A DNA stretch of 64,000 nucleotides from Forficula auricularia (taxonomy: Eukaryota; Arthropoda; Insecta; Dermaptera; Forficulidae): positions 6,671-70,670 of the forward strand of contig JALMQS010000105.1 in assembly GCA_024734495.1 (NCBI GenBank). The letters run 5' to 3'. Shown here in pieces: positions 11,702 through 22,404 of this stretch. The position numbers and the translations under genes are program-made. Under the pieces are notes generated by a model. The model saw only the letters and a list, made by a program, of their open reading frames with translations, ran no database searches and had not been told where the DNA came from. The first letter of the stretch is position 1. Every line of letters begins with the position of its first letter.

Positions 11702-12301
11702 ACTTTACTTTACCATACAGGGTATGGTCAAGTATTGTAATCGTGCATGAAAAAAGTGGTTTTTTCCTTCTTTTTTTCGAAATATCTCAAAAACGGCTGA
11801 AACTATTTTGATTAGACAAATTGAGCGAAACCATGGATTTCGCTCTACAAAAATCTCTAATAAGTGAACATCGAAAAAATTATATTTTCCACTTTATGAG
11901 AATGCTGCTATAGCTACATTTGCTGATGATACAGCAATCCTTGCAGTCGATGAATGATTTTGGTGCATATCGACCCAAAATTAAGGGGCATGGAGGGGAG
12001 TTTAAAATTACAAATCTAGGCTCTTGTACCAAACTCAACCAAATTTTGTATACATAATCAGTGGGACCCGAGAAGTCTAAAAATGCAAAACTAACCGTCC
12101 AAAATGGGGGGGGGGGTTAAAAATGAAAATCTTGGCCATTTACCAAACTCAACCAAATTTTGTATACATAATCAGTAGGATCCCAGAAGTATAAAAATGC
12201 CAAAAACCACCCCCCCCCCTACATGATTATAAATAATTTTAGGGGCCAGGTTGTATGGTGAAGTCAAGTGGATGGCCACATCAGAACACGTCAGCTTATT
12301 T
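11702..12301 (+). repeat. Family A copy with internal deletion and RT filler
   Basis: Both ends are present (the CCATACAGGGTATGG palindrome at left; gtcaagtggatggccac to cagcttatttt at right). The central ~150 bp found in other copies, between ttatatttt and gattttggtgc, is replaced by an unrelated fragment at 11889-11954. Confidence 0.8.
11889..11954 (+). pseudogene. 66-bp reverse transcriptase fragment (FADDTAIL motif)
   Basis: The 22 codons include AAIATFADDTAILAVDE. The [Y/F]ADD core is the catalytic motif of LINE reverse transcriptases (palm motif C). The fragment lies inside a Family A copy exactly where that copy has a deletion, so it is probably filler DNA copied in during break repair. 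It is not part of a working gene. The sequence differs from LINE-J, whose motif is ADDSTL, so it came from another LINE. Confidence 0.75.
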
Positions 12302-12714
12302 TGATTAAATATCCTCATTATAATGCTCAAGTTTTTGCCTTTTTTAAATTACAAAAATGGTTGCCCCAGGAATGGTTGAAATGTGTAATCACTAGAAAAT
12401 TCAATATTTTTTCAATCTCTAAAGGATGGCATTTCTTTATGCAAATGAGATAAGAAAAGAAGGCATCAAAAGGTGTATTACCTCATAAGTGTTAGCTCCA
12501 CCGAGAGCTTAATCGGGCTCCGGGAGCTGATCTTGTCGTGAAATACCTCTTTTATTAAATGTTTGTTAAAATTATGTAGGAAACCACTCTTTCCGATTTT
12601 ACTTGCGAGCTCCTGACTCCCTTCAGTAACCAGGTTCTGGGCCTGCAGCCCCCTCTTGGCGCCTCTACTTATAAGTCTTGACAGGCCCTTGCTAAAAGTA
12701 CAAATTGCTTAGAG

Positions 12715-14076
12715 CAGTGTTTTTCAATCTTTTTCATGAAGCTAGCCCCTTAGTATGAACATTTTTTCCCAACTCCCTACCCTCCGCTGTTTGTAACCTG
12801 TATTTTATTATGTTACAAATATCAAACCCGTGCAACATTTTAATTAATTTTTATAATTATTAGGTATCGGCTAAATAAACAATTAAGTAGGTACGTATAA
12901 CAGACATAGGTATTTTCTTCGATTCGTTTTCGTCGACTCAGTCTTTTATTGGACTAGTGGGGTCTGAGAAATTTTCTTAATAAAATCATCCACGCCAAGG
13001 GGTCAGACGGTTTTAAAAATTTTAATTTTTTGATATCGTTCATATTTTGACATTTTTTAGTACCCATCAAAAAACTCTTCCTGGTAAATTTTGAAATTTT
13101 TTTGATCACCAGTTTAAAAGATATCGAATTTCGGTTTTTCGCTCATAACTTCTTCAAAAATGGTCCAAATTCGAATTTTTTTTATTGAAATTTTTGTTTT
13201 TTTACATACTTTTTAGAAAAAAATACAAAAAATTATTTAAAGTGTTTTTATATGCGATTTTTGAATTTGAAAATTTTAATCTTGTTTTTTGAAACTGTGT
13301 GTAGGTACTCTTCGATTTTTTTGATAATTTTTTCTTTTTAAATCTCTATTCATTCTACAAATTTTAAGACCAGGTTGATGGTGGTCCTATGATAATTACT
13401 ATTTTTTTATTTTATTTTCTTTCAACAAACTAAAATACTAATTATTTATTTTAAACACCTGTTAACGATAAAAATTAATTCAAAATAACTAAAAAATGAG
13501 AACTCAATACCAAAAAGTGGTTTTTAATAATGATTAATAGTGAATAATTTTTTTCCGAAATTTTCAAAAATCGAAAAAAATAGTAATTATCATAGGACCA
13601 CTATCAATCCAGTCTTAAAATTTGTAGAATGAATAGAAGTTTAAAATAAAAAATTATCAAAAAAATCGAAAAAGTACAGTTTCAAAAACAAGATTAAAAT
13701 TTTCAAACTCCTAAATCGCATAGAAAAATACTTTAAATAATTTTTTAATATTTTTTTTCTAAAAAGTATTTAAAAAAACAAATATTTGAAAAAATAAAAT
13801 TTGAATTTGGACTATTTTTAAAGAATTTATGAGCGAAAAACGAAATTTTATATCTTTTCAATAGGTGATCAAAAAAATTTCAAAATTTACCAGGAAGAGT
13901 TTTTTGATGAGTACTAAAAAATGTCAAAAAATCAAGGAAATCAAAAATTAAAATTTTTCAAACCGTCCGATTTGGCGTGGAATGCCTCAAATATATTTTT
14001 AAACTTTTTTTTTCTTTTTTTCTATTGAGGCTTCGCGACTCCCAGGGGGTCGCGACCCACAGGCTGAAAAGCACTG
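12715..14076. mobile_element. Non-autonomous hAT element with perfect 8-bp TSD
   Basis: The terminal inverted repeats are CAGTGTTTTTCAATC at left and, reversed, CAGTGCTTTTCAGCC at right, with subterminal GTCGCGACCC. An exact 8-bp duplication, gcttagag, lies at 12707-12714 and 14077-14084. These features define hAT elements. The interior has no transposase and is mostly a large palindrome. The flanks join to give a sequence resembling 14510-14640, which acts as a paralogous empty site. Confidence 0.88.
12991..13980. repeat. ~990-bp palindrome inside the hAT element
   Basis: The left arm 12991-13420 and right arm 13560-13980 are inverted copies. Matching blocks include aaaaaactcttcctggtaaa and gtaattatcataggaccac. 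The loop is about 130 bp. No reading frame is seen. Confidence 0.8.
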
Positions 14077-14084
14077 GCTTAGAG

Positions 14085-14640
14085 AATGGCTAAAGATGAA
14101 GGTGCCTATGTCTTGAAGAACTGAATTCTGGATAGAAGGGTGAGTCTGGTTTAAGGACGAATCTTTTGGCAGTACAATAACCCATTTTTAATTACAATTT
14201 CAAAATCTCATATTGCAGAAATAGAAGAGGGGAACTTCCCAGAAACGATTTTTTGATCTGCCCCTGCTTATCGACTAATAAAAAGTTAAAGAGTGTGTAA
14301 CTTTATCATTGGACCAACAAGTCAAGGGAGTCAGTAAAATTCGAATCACCTTTTAAGCTGATAACTTGTTACTGAATTGCATCTAGTATGGCAATAGAAT
14401 ACTGGGATTAAGATAGGTAAAAAATAAAATTTTAGAAGATATAGGTATCTATAAAATTTTTGTATGTTTTTATTTTTATGAATTTCGGGCAAGCGCGGCA
14501 TAGACCCCACATGGACCATTGACAAAGTCTAGCTAAAAGAACAAATTGTGTTTCGGAGAAGGGGTGTAAATGAAGGTGCTTATGACTTGAAGGATTGAAG
14601 ATCTAAGTTTCTGAATAGAGGAGTTCTAGCTTAAGCTTCG
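14085..14640 (-). repeat. Old LINE-related relic, duplicated
   Basis: Blocks such as ttgttactgaattgcatct near 14360 match the LINE-J 3' region (tttctgaattgcatcaagg). The stretch 14085-14160 matches 14555-14640, so two diverged copies lie in tandem. The first was split by the hAT insertion. Confidence 0.5.
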
Positions 14641-15420
14641 GAACTGTTTATCATTTTTATAAGAAAATTCTCAAATTTTTACCATCGAATCAATGATGCA
14701 TTAAATATTTATTACCGAAATTTGAAGTTGATCGTCTATCTCATTACCGAGAAATAAATTATTGAAAATTGTCATTTTAACATGGAAGTAAATGGACTGA
14801 GCTTTTAAAAGGGCTATAACTTCTATACAAATTATACCATTTTTAACAAATTTATACAGATCAATAATTCAACTTTTATGAATCGAATGATACATTTTTC
14901 AATAGATTTGACAGTCTAGTTAATTAGTTATTCATAAATGTAAAAAAATAAAAAGTTATTTGCAGCCAACAGAATATAACAAAATCACTAGTGTAGAATT
15001 CCAACTCTATTTCTTGAAATCGTTTTTTGTGTTAAATAAATGTTTTTATAATGAAAAAAAATTATCTCAATATTCTTTTTATTAATATTATCAAAACAAA
15101 GATTTTTATTCGAAATTAACCTCATTATTAACAATTTTTTTTATTAAAAAATATGGTATACGGACATTGTCACTCTGGAGAAATACAAAGGATTCTTTCG
15201 AAGATTAACTAGATAGATAAGCAGTCTCGAACTCGCTTAAGGAAAAACGTATTTGCGGATGAATTGGCATCTTTTAAATTTTCAAAATTTTATACAACAA
15301 AAATAGGGGAGAAGAACACCCCAGAAATAATTTCTGGATCTGACAATAACTGAATGGATTTTTTCCTAATTAATTAAGGAAAAAAAATCCATTCTTAAAA
15401 ACTCTATTGATAACTCTGTT
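14641..15420. other. AT-rich stretch without a gene
   Basis: No coding frame or known repeat was recognised. Confidence 0.45.
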
Positions 15421-15474
15421 GAGAAAGGACAAATTTCAAGCTCTGCTAGAGGAGAGAAGAGAGAATTATCTTGT

Positions 15475-15516
15475 AAACCCTGAAGAAGGATGGAAAATCA
15501 TACGAAACGTTGGTTT
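15475..15516 (+). ncRNA. Hammerhead ribozyme, PLE class III
   Basis: Stem I is AAACC paired with GGUUU (5 bp). The core is CUGAAGA (position 7 is free in hammerheads), then GAAA and cleavage triplet GUU. Stem II, GGAUG/CAUAC, has one mismatch. The minimal stem III is within ACGU. The sister copy at 31647-31688 is better preserved. Class III lacks a linked PLE ORF in this window. Confidence 0.65.
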
Positions 15517-15662
15517 TTGAATGATGAAAAAATGAATATCCAATAAATCTATTTTTGACTATATTAGGCTGCCTTTCCATTACTTATTAATTAAAATTTC
15601 TACCAGACCGCTCATTTCTTCTAATACACCATAAATACTTTTTTATTAAAATATAAAAAATT

Positions 15663-16139
15663 GTCACGTTCTGATGTGGCCATCCACTTGACTTTACCAT
15701 ATATCTCTTTTATATTTAATATTTAATAAAATTATCTATAATCATGTAGGGGGGTTAGTTTTTGCATTTTTAGACTTCTGGGGGCCAACTGATTATGTAT
15801 ACAAAATTGGGTTGCACAAAATGGCCTAGATTTTTATTTTTTGACACCCCCCCCCCCCCCCCTAGTTTTTCTCCCAGGAAAAAAATATTTTCGTTATTAT
15901 AGGTACATTTTATAGTATATTTCATTTTTCTTGTATTTTTAGTTTGAAAATTTTATAATTTTAATTTTTAACCCCCATTCCACCCCCTAATTTTTGGGTC
16001 GATATGCACCAAAATCTAATCAACTCTTAATCTCAATGCACCAAAGCTACATGTGAAATTTGGTTTTGATATTCACACTAGTTTTTGAGCTAGCTCGTCC
16101 ACAAAAATTTGGTAACGCACAGACTAACAGACATTTTGA
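15663..16139 (-). repeat. Family A copy, first part (split by PLE-II)
   Basis: The minus-strand copy begins with its right end (gttctgatgtggccatcc) and runs to taacagacattttga. It continues at 16893-17113 after the nested insertion. C-rich tracts correspond to the G-rich units on the other strand. Confidence 0.8.
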
Positions 16140-16210
16140 GGAGAATTTTCTAGGTTAGGTTTCACAAAAGGAAATATTAAAACAAATGTATGTTTTTTTT
16201 TGAAGTTTGA

Positions 16211-16513
16211 TTCACGAATTCTGAACATGAATATGCTCGTAGAGTCCTTAACAGATCTAACGATATTAATTCAGATTCTACCTCTGCTTTCGCTCTTCAT
16301 TTACATTCGAAAAATTACACTGCTTCTACTTCCAATCCTACCCCAATTCATTTTGAAAGAAGTGGTCCCAGACTTCTTCTTCTAGAATCAACTGAAATTA
16401 AATTGGCACTTATGAATAAATTCAGTATTCTCAATAATCAATTGGACTTTGACAAAGATGTAATCATTGATTCTAATTTGGCTAAAATTAATAAACTAAA
16501 AATTGGCTCCTAA
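16211..16513 (+). pseudogene. Penelope-like element protein C-terminus (GIY-YIG-like fragment)
   Basis: One hundred codons, open from just after a TGA to a TAA. PLE proteins carry a reverse transcriptase followed by a C-terminal GIY-YIG endonuclease. The layout here resembles the C-terminal half of that domain: a histidine-bearing SAFALHLHSKNY block, then a basic/hydrophobic block with a glutamate, RLLLLESTEI, then an NNQLDF turn near the end. RLLLLESTEI would hold the conserved catalytic Glu. The RT domain and GIY-YIG start are missing and there is no start codon, so this is a 5'-truncated fragment. The hammerhead and tail follow in the same orientation. The family call is by pattern recognition, not a search. 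Confidence 0.65.
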
Positions 16514-16722
16514 ATTCGATTACATATTTGGTGTTTGTAATTTGTTTTTTGTTTTTAATTTGATTTTGTTTGTAATTTTGTTTTTAATTTTAATTTTTTT
16601 ATTTTAAATAATAACATTTTGTTTATATTAAAAAAAAAAAAAAAATTTCTGAACGTACTCTTCTTTCTCAAAATTTTTCTTGTTTAATGTTTTTACAAAT
16701 TTGTATTCAGTTTTCATTTGAA

Positions 16723-16761
16723 CTCCTGATGATAGGCTAATAACCCGAAATATATATCGAG
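16723..16761 (+). ncRNA. Hammerhead ribozyme, PLE class II
   Basis: Stem I is CUC/GAG, the core is CUGAUGA, then GAAA, a palindromic AUAUAU stem III and cleavage triplet AUC. Stem II is weakened (AGG against CCC) compared with the intact copies at 50986 and 51131. It lies 3' of the PLE ORF in the same orientation. Confidence 0.7.
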
Positions 16762-16907
16762 TGAATCAAACTCAAAAAAAAACATACATTTATTTTAATA
16801 TTTCCTTTTGTGAAACCTAACCTAGAAAATTCTCCTCATAAGTTACTTATAATGTTTCACCTAGAACCGACACCTAAATCCTTAAAAATTATTAACAGAC
16901 ATTTTGA

Positions 16908-17113
16908 CAAAACAATTATTATCTCGAAAAATATAATCGATTTTCACTTATTTGAGCTTTTTTGTAGACCGAAATTCCATGGTTTCGCCCAATTTTTTTA
17001 ATCAAAATAGTTTCAGCCGTTTTTGAGATATTTCAAAAAAAAGCAAAAAAAAAAACGACTTTTTCATGCACGATTACAATACTTGACCATAATGCCCTGT
17101 ATAATAAAGTAAA
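16908..17113 (-). repeat. Family A copy, second part
   Basis: Continues the copy interrupted at 16139 and ends near the terminal palindrome, here diverged (ataatgccctgtataataaa). Confidence 0.75.
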
Positions 17114-17118
17114 TAAAC

Positions 17119-17712
17119 TGACACGTTCTGATGTGGCCATCCACTTGACTTTATCATACAACCTGGCTCCTCACTTATATCTTATATTTAATATGTAGTA
17201 AAATTATTTATAATAATGTAGGAGGGGGTGGTTGTTTTTGCATTTTTAGACTTCTGTGGGCCCATTGATTATGTATATAAAATTCGGTTGAGTTTGCTCA
17301 AACCGCCTAGATTTTTAAATTTTAACCCCCTTCCACCCCCTTTAATTTTGGGTCGATATGCACCAAAATCTAATCAATTCTTAATCTAATGCATCAAAAC
17401 TACGTGTGAAATTTGGTTTTGATATTCACACCTATTTTTGAGCTAGCTCGTCCACAAAAAATTGGTAACGCACAGACTAACAGACTAACTAACGAGACAT
17501 TTTGACAAAATAATTATTATCTCCAAAAATATCATTTTTTCGATGTTCAATATTAGGGCTTTTTTGTAGACCGAAATGACATGGTTTTGATCAAAATTTT
17601 TTAATCAAATTAGTTTCAGCCGGTTTTGAGATATTTCGAAAAAAGAAGCAAAAAAAAACACTTTTTTCATGCACGATTACAATACTTGACTATACTCTGT
17701 ATGGTAAAGTAA
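17119..17712 (-). repeat. Family A copy
   Basis: A near-complete minus-strand copy from gacacgttctgatgtggcc to ctgtatggtaaagtaaaa. It has fewer C-rich units than other copies. Confidence 0.78.
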
Positions 17713-17729
17713 AATATGCCATTTTCTTG

Positions 17730-17965
17730 ATCCAACGGTCCCCTTCAAAGGCCGGGACTCGCGTGCAACCCCTCTCTCGACTCATCTGCTATTCCTAGAT
17801 AGATTTACTATGATATTTTTTTTCTCAAACAGGGACAGCTTGGAGAGTTTGTTCGAAATAAAAAATACGCACCATCTATGAAATTCGCCATTTTACATTG
17901 AAAACCTGTCGTACGCCGTGCACAACCCTGTGTACCCTCACAAAAAATTAAAGGTGAAAATAAAC
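17730..17965. repeat. Short fragment of the 18690-19085 repeat
   Basis: The stretch gaaattcgccattttac, then gcacaaccctgtgtaccc, matches parts of the direct repeats further on. It lies between two Family A copies. Confidence 0.4.
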
Positions 17966-18684
17966 TGGATGTGGCCATTCACATGACTTTACCATACACT
18001 TGGTCCCTCTCTTATATTTAATATTTAATAAAAATCATTTATAATCATATAGGGGGGATGGGGGGGGGTCAAAAAATAAAAATCTAGGCCCTTGGATCAA
18101 ACAAACCAAATTTTGTATACATAATCAATGAGCTTCCAGAAGATTAAAATTAAAAATGCAAAAGCTAACCGCCAAAAATGGGGGAGGAGTGGGTGTAGGG
18201 TAAAAAAATGAAAATCTAGGCCTTTGGACCAAACGCATCCAAATATTATATACATAATCAGTGGGCTCATAGAAGATTAAAAATTCGAAAAACTAAATCG
18301 CCCAAAATGGGTATACAAAATTTGGTTGAGTTTGGTACAAGGACCTAGATTTTGATTTTTTGACCGTACACCTCCCCCTAATTACGGTCCTAGAAAAAAT
18401 AATAATTTTTTCTTCATTTTTAATCATTTTTTTGTGTGTGAAAAAAGGGCTTTTTTTGTAGACCGAAATACCATGGTTTCAACCAATTTTTTAAATCAAA
18501 ATAGTTTCATAGAAAAGTTTTTGTTTTGCCGAGAGTAGCAGAGTTGTTGATTCACAAAGAGAAACAAAGAGGTTTGAAAATAGTTTCAGCCGTTTTTGAG
18601 ATATTTCGAAAAAAAAAGAAGCAAAAAAACATTTTTTTCATGCACGATTACAATACTTGACCATACCCTGTATGGTAAAGTAAT
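17966..18684 (-). repeat. Family A copy with small PLE insertion
   Basis: A minus-strand copy whose right end (gatgtggccattcacatgac) and left end (ccctgtatggtaaagtaata) are both present. At 18510-18576 it is interrupted by a PLE-I fragment. Confidence 0.75.
18510..18576 (-). mobile_element. 67-bp 5'-truncated PLE-I insertion with 12-bp TSD
   Basis: On the minus strand this is only the end of the PLE-I right arm and its tail (ctttgtttctctttgtg, atcaacaactctgctactct, cggcaaaac). An exact 12-bp duplication, aaaatagtttca, lies at 18498-18509 and 18577-18588. The inverted arm and hammerhead are absent. Confidence 0.85.
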
Positions 18685-18689
18685 AATAA

Positions 18690-19090
18690 TAATGCTAATT
18701 GTTGATTCTCACTTTAAAATTTATAAACTTGTCTTAAGAGCATTTTTTTTTCTACTAGAAAATTTTTTATAAAAGGAAAACATTTAAAAATAAAAAAATA
18801 ATAATAGTTGGATATAGTTTGTTTTGAAAATAAATATGAAATTCACTATTTTACCGAATTTTTTGAAAGCCTGGTGTAGTCCTAACACAACCCTGCATAG
18901 GGACAACAAAAAATTAAACGTGAAAAAAAATTTAATTTATGGTAATCATCACTTTATAATTTAGAAACTTAGGCTTTTTTTCTACAAGAAAATTTTGTCT
19001 AAAATAAAACATTCAAAAAACCGAATAGTTGGATTTAGTTCATTTTGAAAATAAAATCATGGCGTACCCCCTGGCACAACCCTGCCTACC
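18690..19090 (+). repeat. Two direct ~200-bp repeat units
   Basis: The units 18690-18910 and 18911-19090 share tttctac(t/a)agaaaatttt, gaatagttggat(t/a)tagtt and a cctgg...cacaaccctgc end. A third partial unit lies at 17855-17965. Confidence 0.6.
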
Positions 19091-19630
19091 GCAGTTTGGT
19101 AACAACTGATTTACAATATTTCCCACACTGCCAAATAAATAATTATTTCCGGCGCATAACAAAGGAAAATGAATTGAAAAATTTCTTAATTTGATTATTT
19201 TTTAAGTCGTGGGGGATATTAACCCTTCATTTACCTTCCTTCACACCACCGGACGTGACAAGATTTCACCCAGATGAATAAACAGACACACACACATGTA
19301 AAAATATATATTTTTTAATCATGCCTTTGCGCCATCCTTTTCGCTGTCATCATAGTCCCCGCAAGGGGGGGGGGGGGGGCTGGACTCGGCCGGGGCATTT
19401 TTTTTAATAATTCCACTTCATAAAAAACATACTTATTCCATAATAAGCAGCCCTGTAATTTCATTCGGGAGCTATAAGACTTTAATGCTTTTATTAACTC
19501 AAGCCTTTATGGAAATAGACAACTCTCCCTCCATTCTCTCCTGAGAGTGAGAAAGAAAATCGACTTCACTGCGAAAGAATTAGTTGACAGAGCAGCGAGA
19601 AAGTGTTCACACCCATCTGACAGAATTTAC
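19091..19630. other. Unassigned; poly(G) run and possible leader
   Basis: A G run lies near 19364-19379. Between 19480 and 19630 base composition becomes more balanced, as might suit a leader of the gene that follows. No promoter motif is clear. Confidence 0.35.
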
Positions 19631-19634
19631 CAAA

Positions 19635-20166
19635 ATGTCCAGCTGTGAATATTGTGTCGCCGCTCATTTTTACGAGAAGAATGATGTTCTACATCTACGG
19701 GAAATAACTGTAATCCGTAGTGATGGTTTTGAAGATCATTTCGTAATCAAACATCCGAACGGTAACATCTTAGAATGCTTGGGAGTGCCTGACCAGATAA
19801 AATACTTTAAAAAGAGTTATACCAGCATGGGTTAAGGTTTGAGAGCGGTAGTGAAACCATTGAAAGTGTAGAAAGATTTTTAAGAGAAAATCTACAAAAC
19901 AGTACAATTTATACATACGATCTTGACACAAAAGATTACCTGGAATCTGTGATAAAAGTGAAGGGGTATTGTGAAGTTATGGGATTCACATGGACCCAAG
20001 AGTGGCGATTTATCCTTTCCGAACACCTGGGTGGATATGAATATGTTTGCTTGGACCATGATACAAACTCTTGGCTTAATTCGATTGGCGATTTATGTTG
20101 TACTAAGGCACGAGCACAGGGTATCTTTCTCCTAAGAACCTCATTTAATATGCACCCCATACAATA
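19635..20166 (+). pseudogene. Frameshifted protein-coding sequence, unidentified
   Basis: The ATG at 19635 has a good animal start context (caaaATGt). The frame runs about 66 codons (starting MSSCEYCVAAHFYEKNDV) to a stop at 19835. A second frame, open across 19829-20166, carries on with protein-like composition (FESGSETIESVERFL, IYTYDLDTKDYLESV, GDLCCTKARAQ), so a short indel near 19818-19826 appears to have broken one gene of about 175 codons. Cysteines cluster near both ends. No membrane segment or signal peptide is apparent. I do not recognise the family. Base composition is clearly richer in GC than the flanks. It could be a host gene relic or a transposon-borne accessory gene. Confidence 0.5.
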
Positions 20167-20461
20167 ACCTCAACGATTGATCAAGTGCAGTGAAAGATTC
20201 AAATGACTAACATATTATTTTTTAAGTAAATATTATTTTTAATTTATATACTCACTTTTTAATTTTTTTTTTTAATATAGATACCTACTTATTTTTTAAT
20301 TAGCTATAATTTTTATAAATAGTTTTTTATTTTAGATATATATTGATATAATTTTTTTTATTTTTAATATTTTTAAAAACAGCTGGTAATTAATATTTTT
20401 CTTATTTTAATTAATTAATTAATTTTTTTTAATATTATTAATTTTTGTAAATAGTATTAAT

Positions 20462-20772
20462 ATTAATGTGCATAAAAGTGTCGGAAGGATATTGAATCAA
20501 GAGTGAGCCAACAGATGAGACATCAAATCTGGTTCTTGGGTCCACATGAATCAAAAAGCCATCGGAAAAATAGTTAACAGATTGAAAACAAAATTTGATA
20601 GTATTATTTTTATTAAATTTAGATAAATTAATATGGATCGTGTGAAGAGAAGCAAACAACTCAAGCTTGGTGCTTAGGTTCGACATGCAAGGAAACAAGA
20701 ACTCTTTCATTCGAGCATATGGATTTGGGAGTTGGGAAAATGCTATCCTTTTCGAAGATTCACCTGTTTTTA
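20462..20772 (-). CDS. Possible exon or relic ORF, unidentified
   Basis: A minus-strand frame reads from ESSKRIAFSQLPNPYARMKE through FLFPCMSNLSTKLELFASL to SSVGSLLIQYPSDTFMHIN. Its ATG at 20710 would give 90 codons. Open coding-like sequence continues upstream to an acceptor-like ataaaaacag|GTGAA near 20772, so it could be a terminal exon. No domain is recognised and no companion exon was found. Confidence 0.3.
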
Positions 20773-20814
20773 TTACTGGTATGTATTATTATTAATGTTT
20801 ATGTTAATTTTTTC

Positions 20815-22400
20815 TTCACCATGCGAGTTTCGTGCATGAAAAAAGTGTGTTTTTTTTGTTTATTTTTTTTCAAATAAGGTATCTCAAAAAATGGCTAAAA
20901 TAATTTCGTTGAAAAAAAAATGAGCTCCATCACAGTGTATTGCTCTATTAGAAAATTTTATTATGGTATTAAAAATAAGATTTTTGGCTGAAAATGGATC
21001 TAAAATTAGGAAGCGGGGTTTTGGAAAATTGAAATTATAAAATTTTCAAATCAAGAAAGATGAAATTTAATATAAACGGGTCATATATTTAAAAAAATAT
21101 GTGAATAGTTGTTTCGAGGCTCGAAATAGAGGGAAGGGGATCGGCTCAAATAAATAAAATTTTTGATTTGTACCATCTTTGCCAAATTTTTCCCTTTACA
21201 TTACAACAAGAATAATTCACATGAAATTAATAGTGAGGGATTCCAAAAAATTATACTTATAAAATCTCCAAGTCCATCGAAACCAATTTATCTTTTATTT
21301 AATTTTTACAAGCGGGGTAAAGGTGTATGCAAAATGGATGCCCTTTATCATTAGATTTACTTTTTAATAATATCATTAGGTATATATTTTATTTATTTAT
21401 ATTTTATTAATCAAATTTTAATATACAAGTGTTGCCGTAGAGAACCAAGAGGTAGAATATAATATTTATATAATTATTTATTTATTGCCCGGACTTTAGT
21501 ATTAAATTCTCATGTTTTTTTGCTCATTGTCTTTAAAAATATCTGAAAATTGGAAAATGATTTTATTTTCTGTTTGTCTGTCTGGAAACGCAAAGTCATA
21601 TAAAGTTCGTTCTGGTGCCCGAATGTTTGTATATTTTTTTACATGTGGGAAATTTTCGGGCTCTCTAGCTTTAGACTTTTTTCGTTTAAATTAGAAAATA
21701 TTTTTTTTTTCAGGAGTGGTCATAAAATAGGTATAACTAAATTATTTTCAATTTAAATTAAATCAATTAATCATTTTATTTATTATAAAATCAATTATAC
21801 CAGTTTATTACAAATAATTTATATATTAAAAAAGTTTTCTATTAGTTCGAAAATTTACAAATATAGTATTTCTTTGTAAAAATAATATGATAAAAATTTA
21901 TTTTTTCAAACAGCTGTTTGCTTACTTATGTCTTTCCCACTAAAAGTTGGTTAGCTAGAATTATTTATTGATTTTAGAAATATAAACATTTTGACATCAG
22001 AATGAACTTTTTAGAATTATCCGTTTTTAAGTTATCAAGGGAATTGGAATTAGTTTAATTTTCAAGAATAAAAAATAAAAAATAAAAATAAAAAAAAATC
22101 TGATTCGCATCCCTACTGTTTTGGTCCATCTCCCGTGTCTACATTAAAATTAATTTAAAAAATGAATAGAAATGTTTATTTGAAAATTCCTTTGATAAAT
22201 TATTTATTAAAATTCAAGGAAATTGATAAATACTTAGCTGTTTATTTTCCTTTCATTCAAGGGCCACTTTATTCTAAGCAAGCAGAGAGAGAAGAGGAGC
22301 TTCCAGCCAGCCAGCCTAAGGTAAGACAAACGCCATAATATTATTATATAGGTATTTTCTAGTTTCCGAAAACATAGTTTCTCTTGTCCTAACTGATTGT
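20815..22400. other. AT-rich stretch, one Family A scrap, no gene
   Basis: A diverged Family A left end (gtgcatgaaaaaagtgtg) lies near 20835-20910. The short frames at 21163 and 21512 look like chance openings. Confidence 0.45.
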
Positions 22401-22404
22401 TTTT

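Larger units (their letters stand above)
16140..16892 (+). mobile_element. PLE-II fold-back element with ORF remnant, ribozyme and 15-bp TSD
   Basis: The element sits inside a Family A copy and is flanked by an exact 15-bp duplication, taacagacattttga, at 16125-16139 and 16893-16907. The arms of about 75 bp (16141-16210 and 16762-16835, gagaattttctaggttagg) are inverted. A single tail, 16836-16892, includes atgtttcacctagaaccgac. Between the arms lie a PLE protein C-terminus (16211-16513), a T-rich 3' region and a hammerhead (16723-16761). Related copies lie at 30898, 31897 and 50872. Confidence 0.88.
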
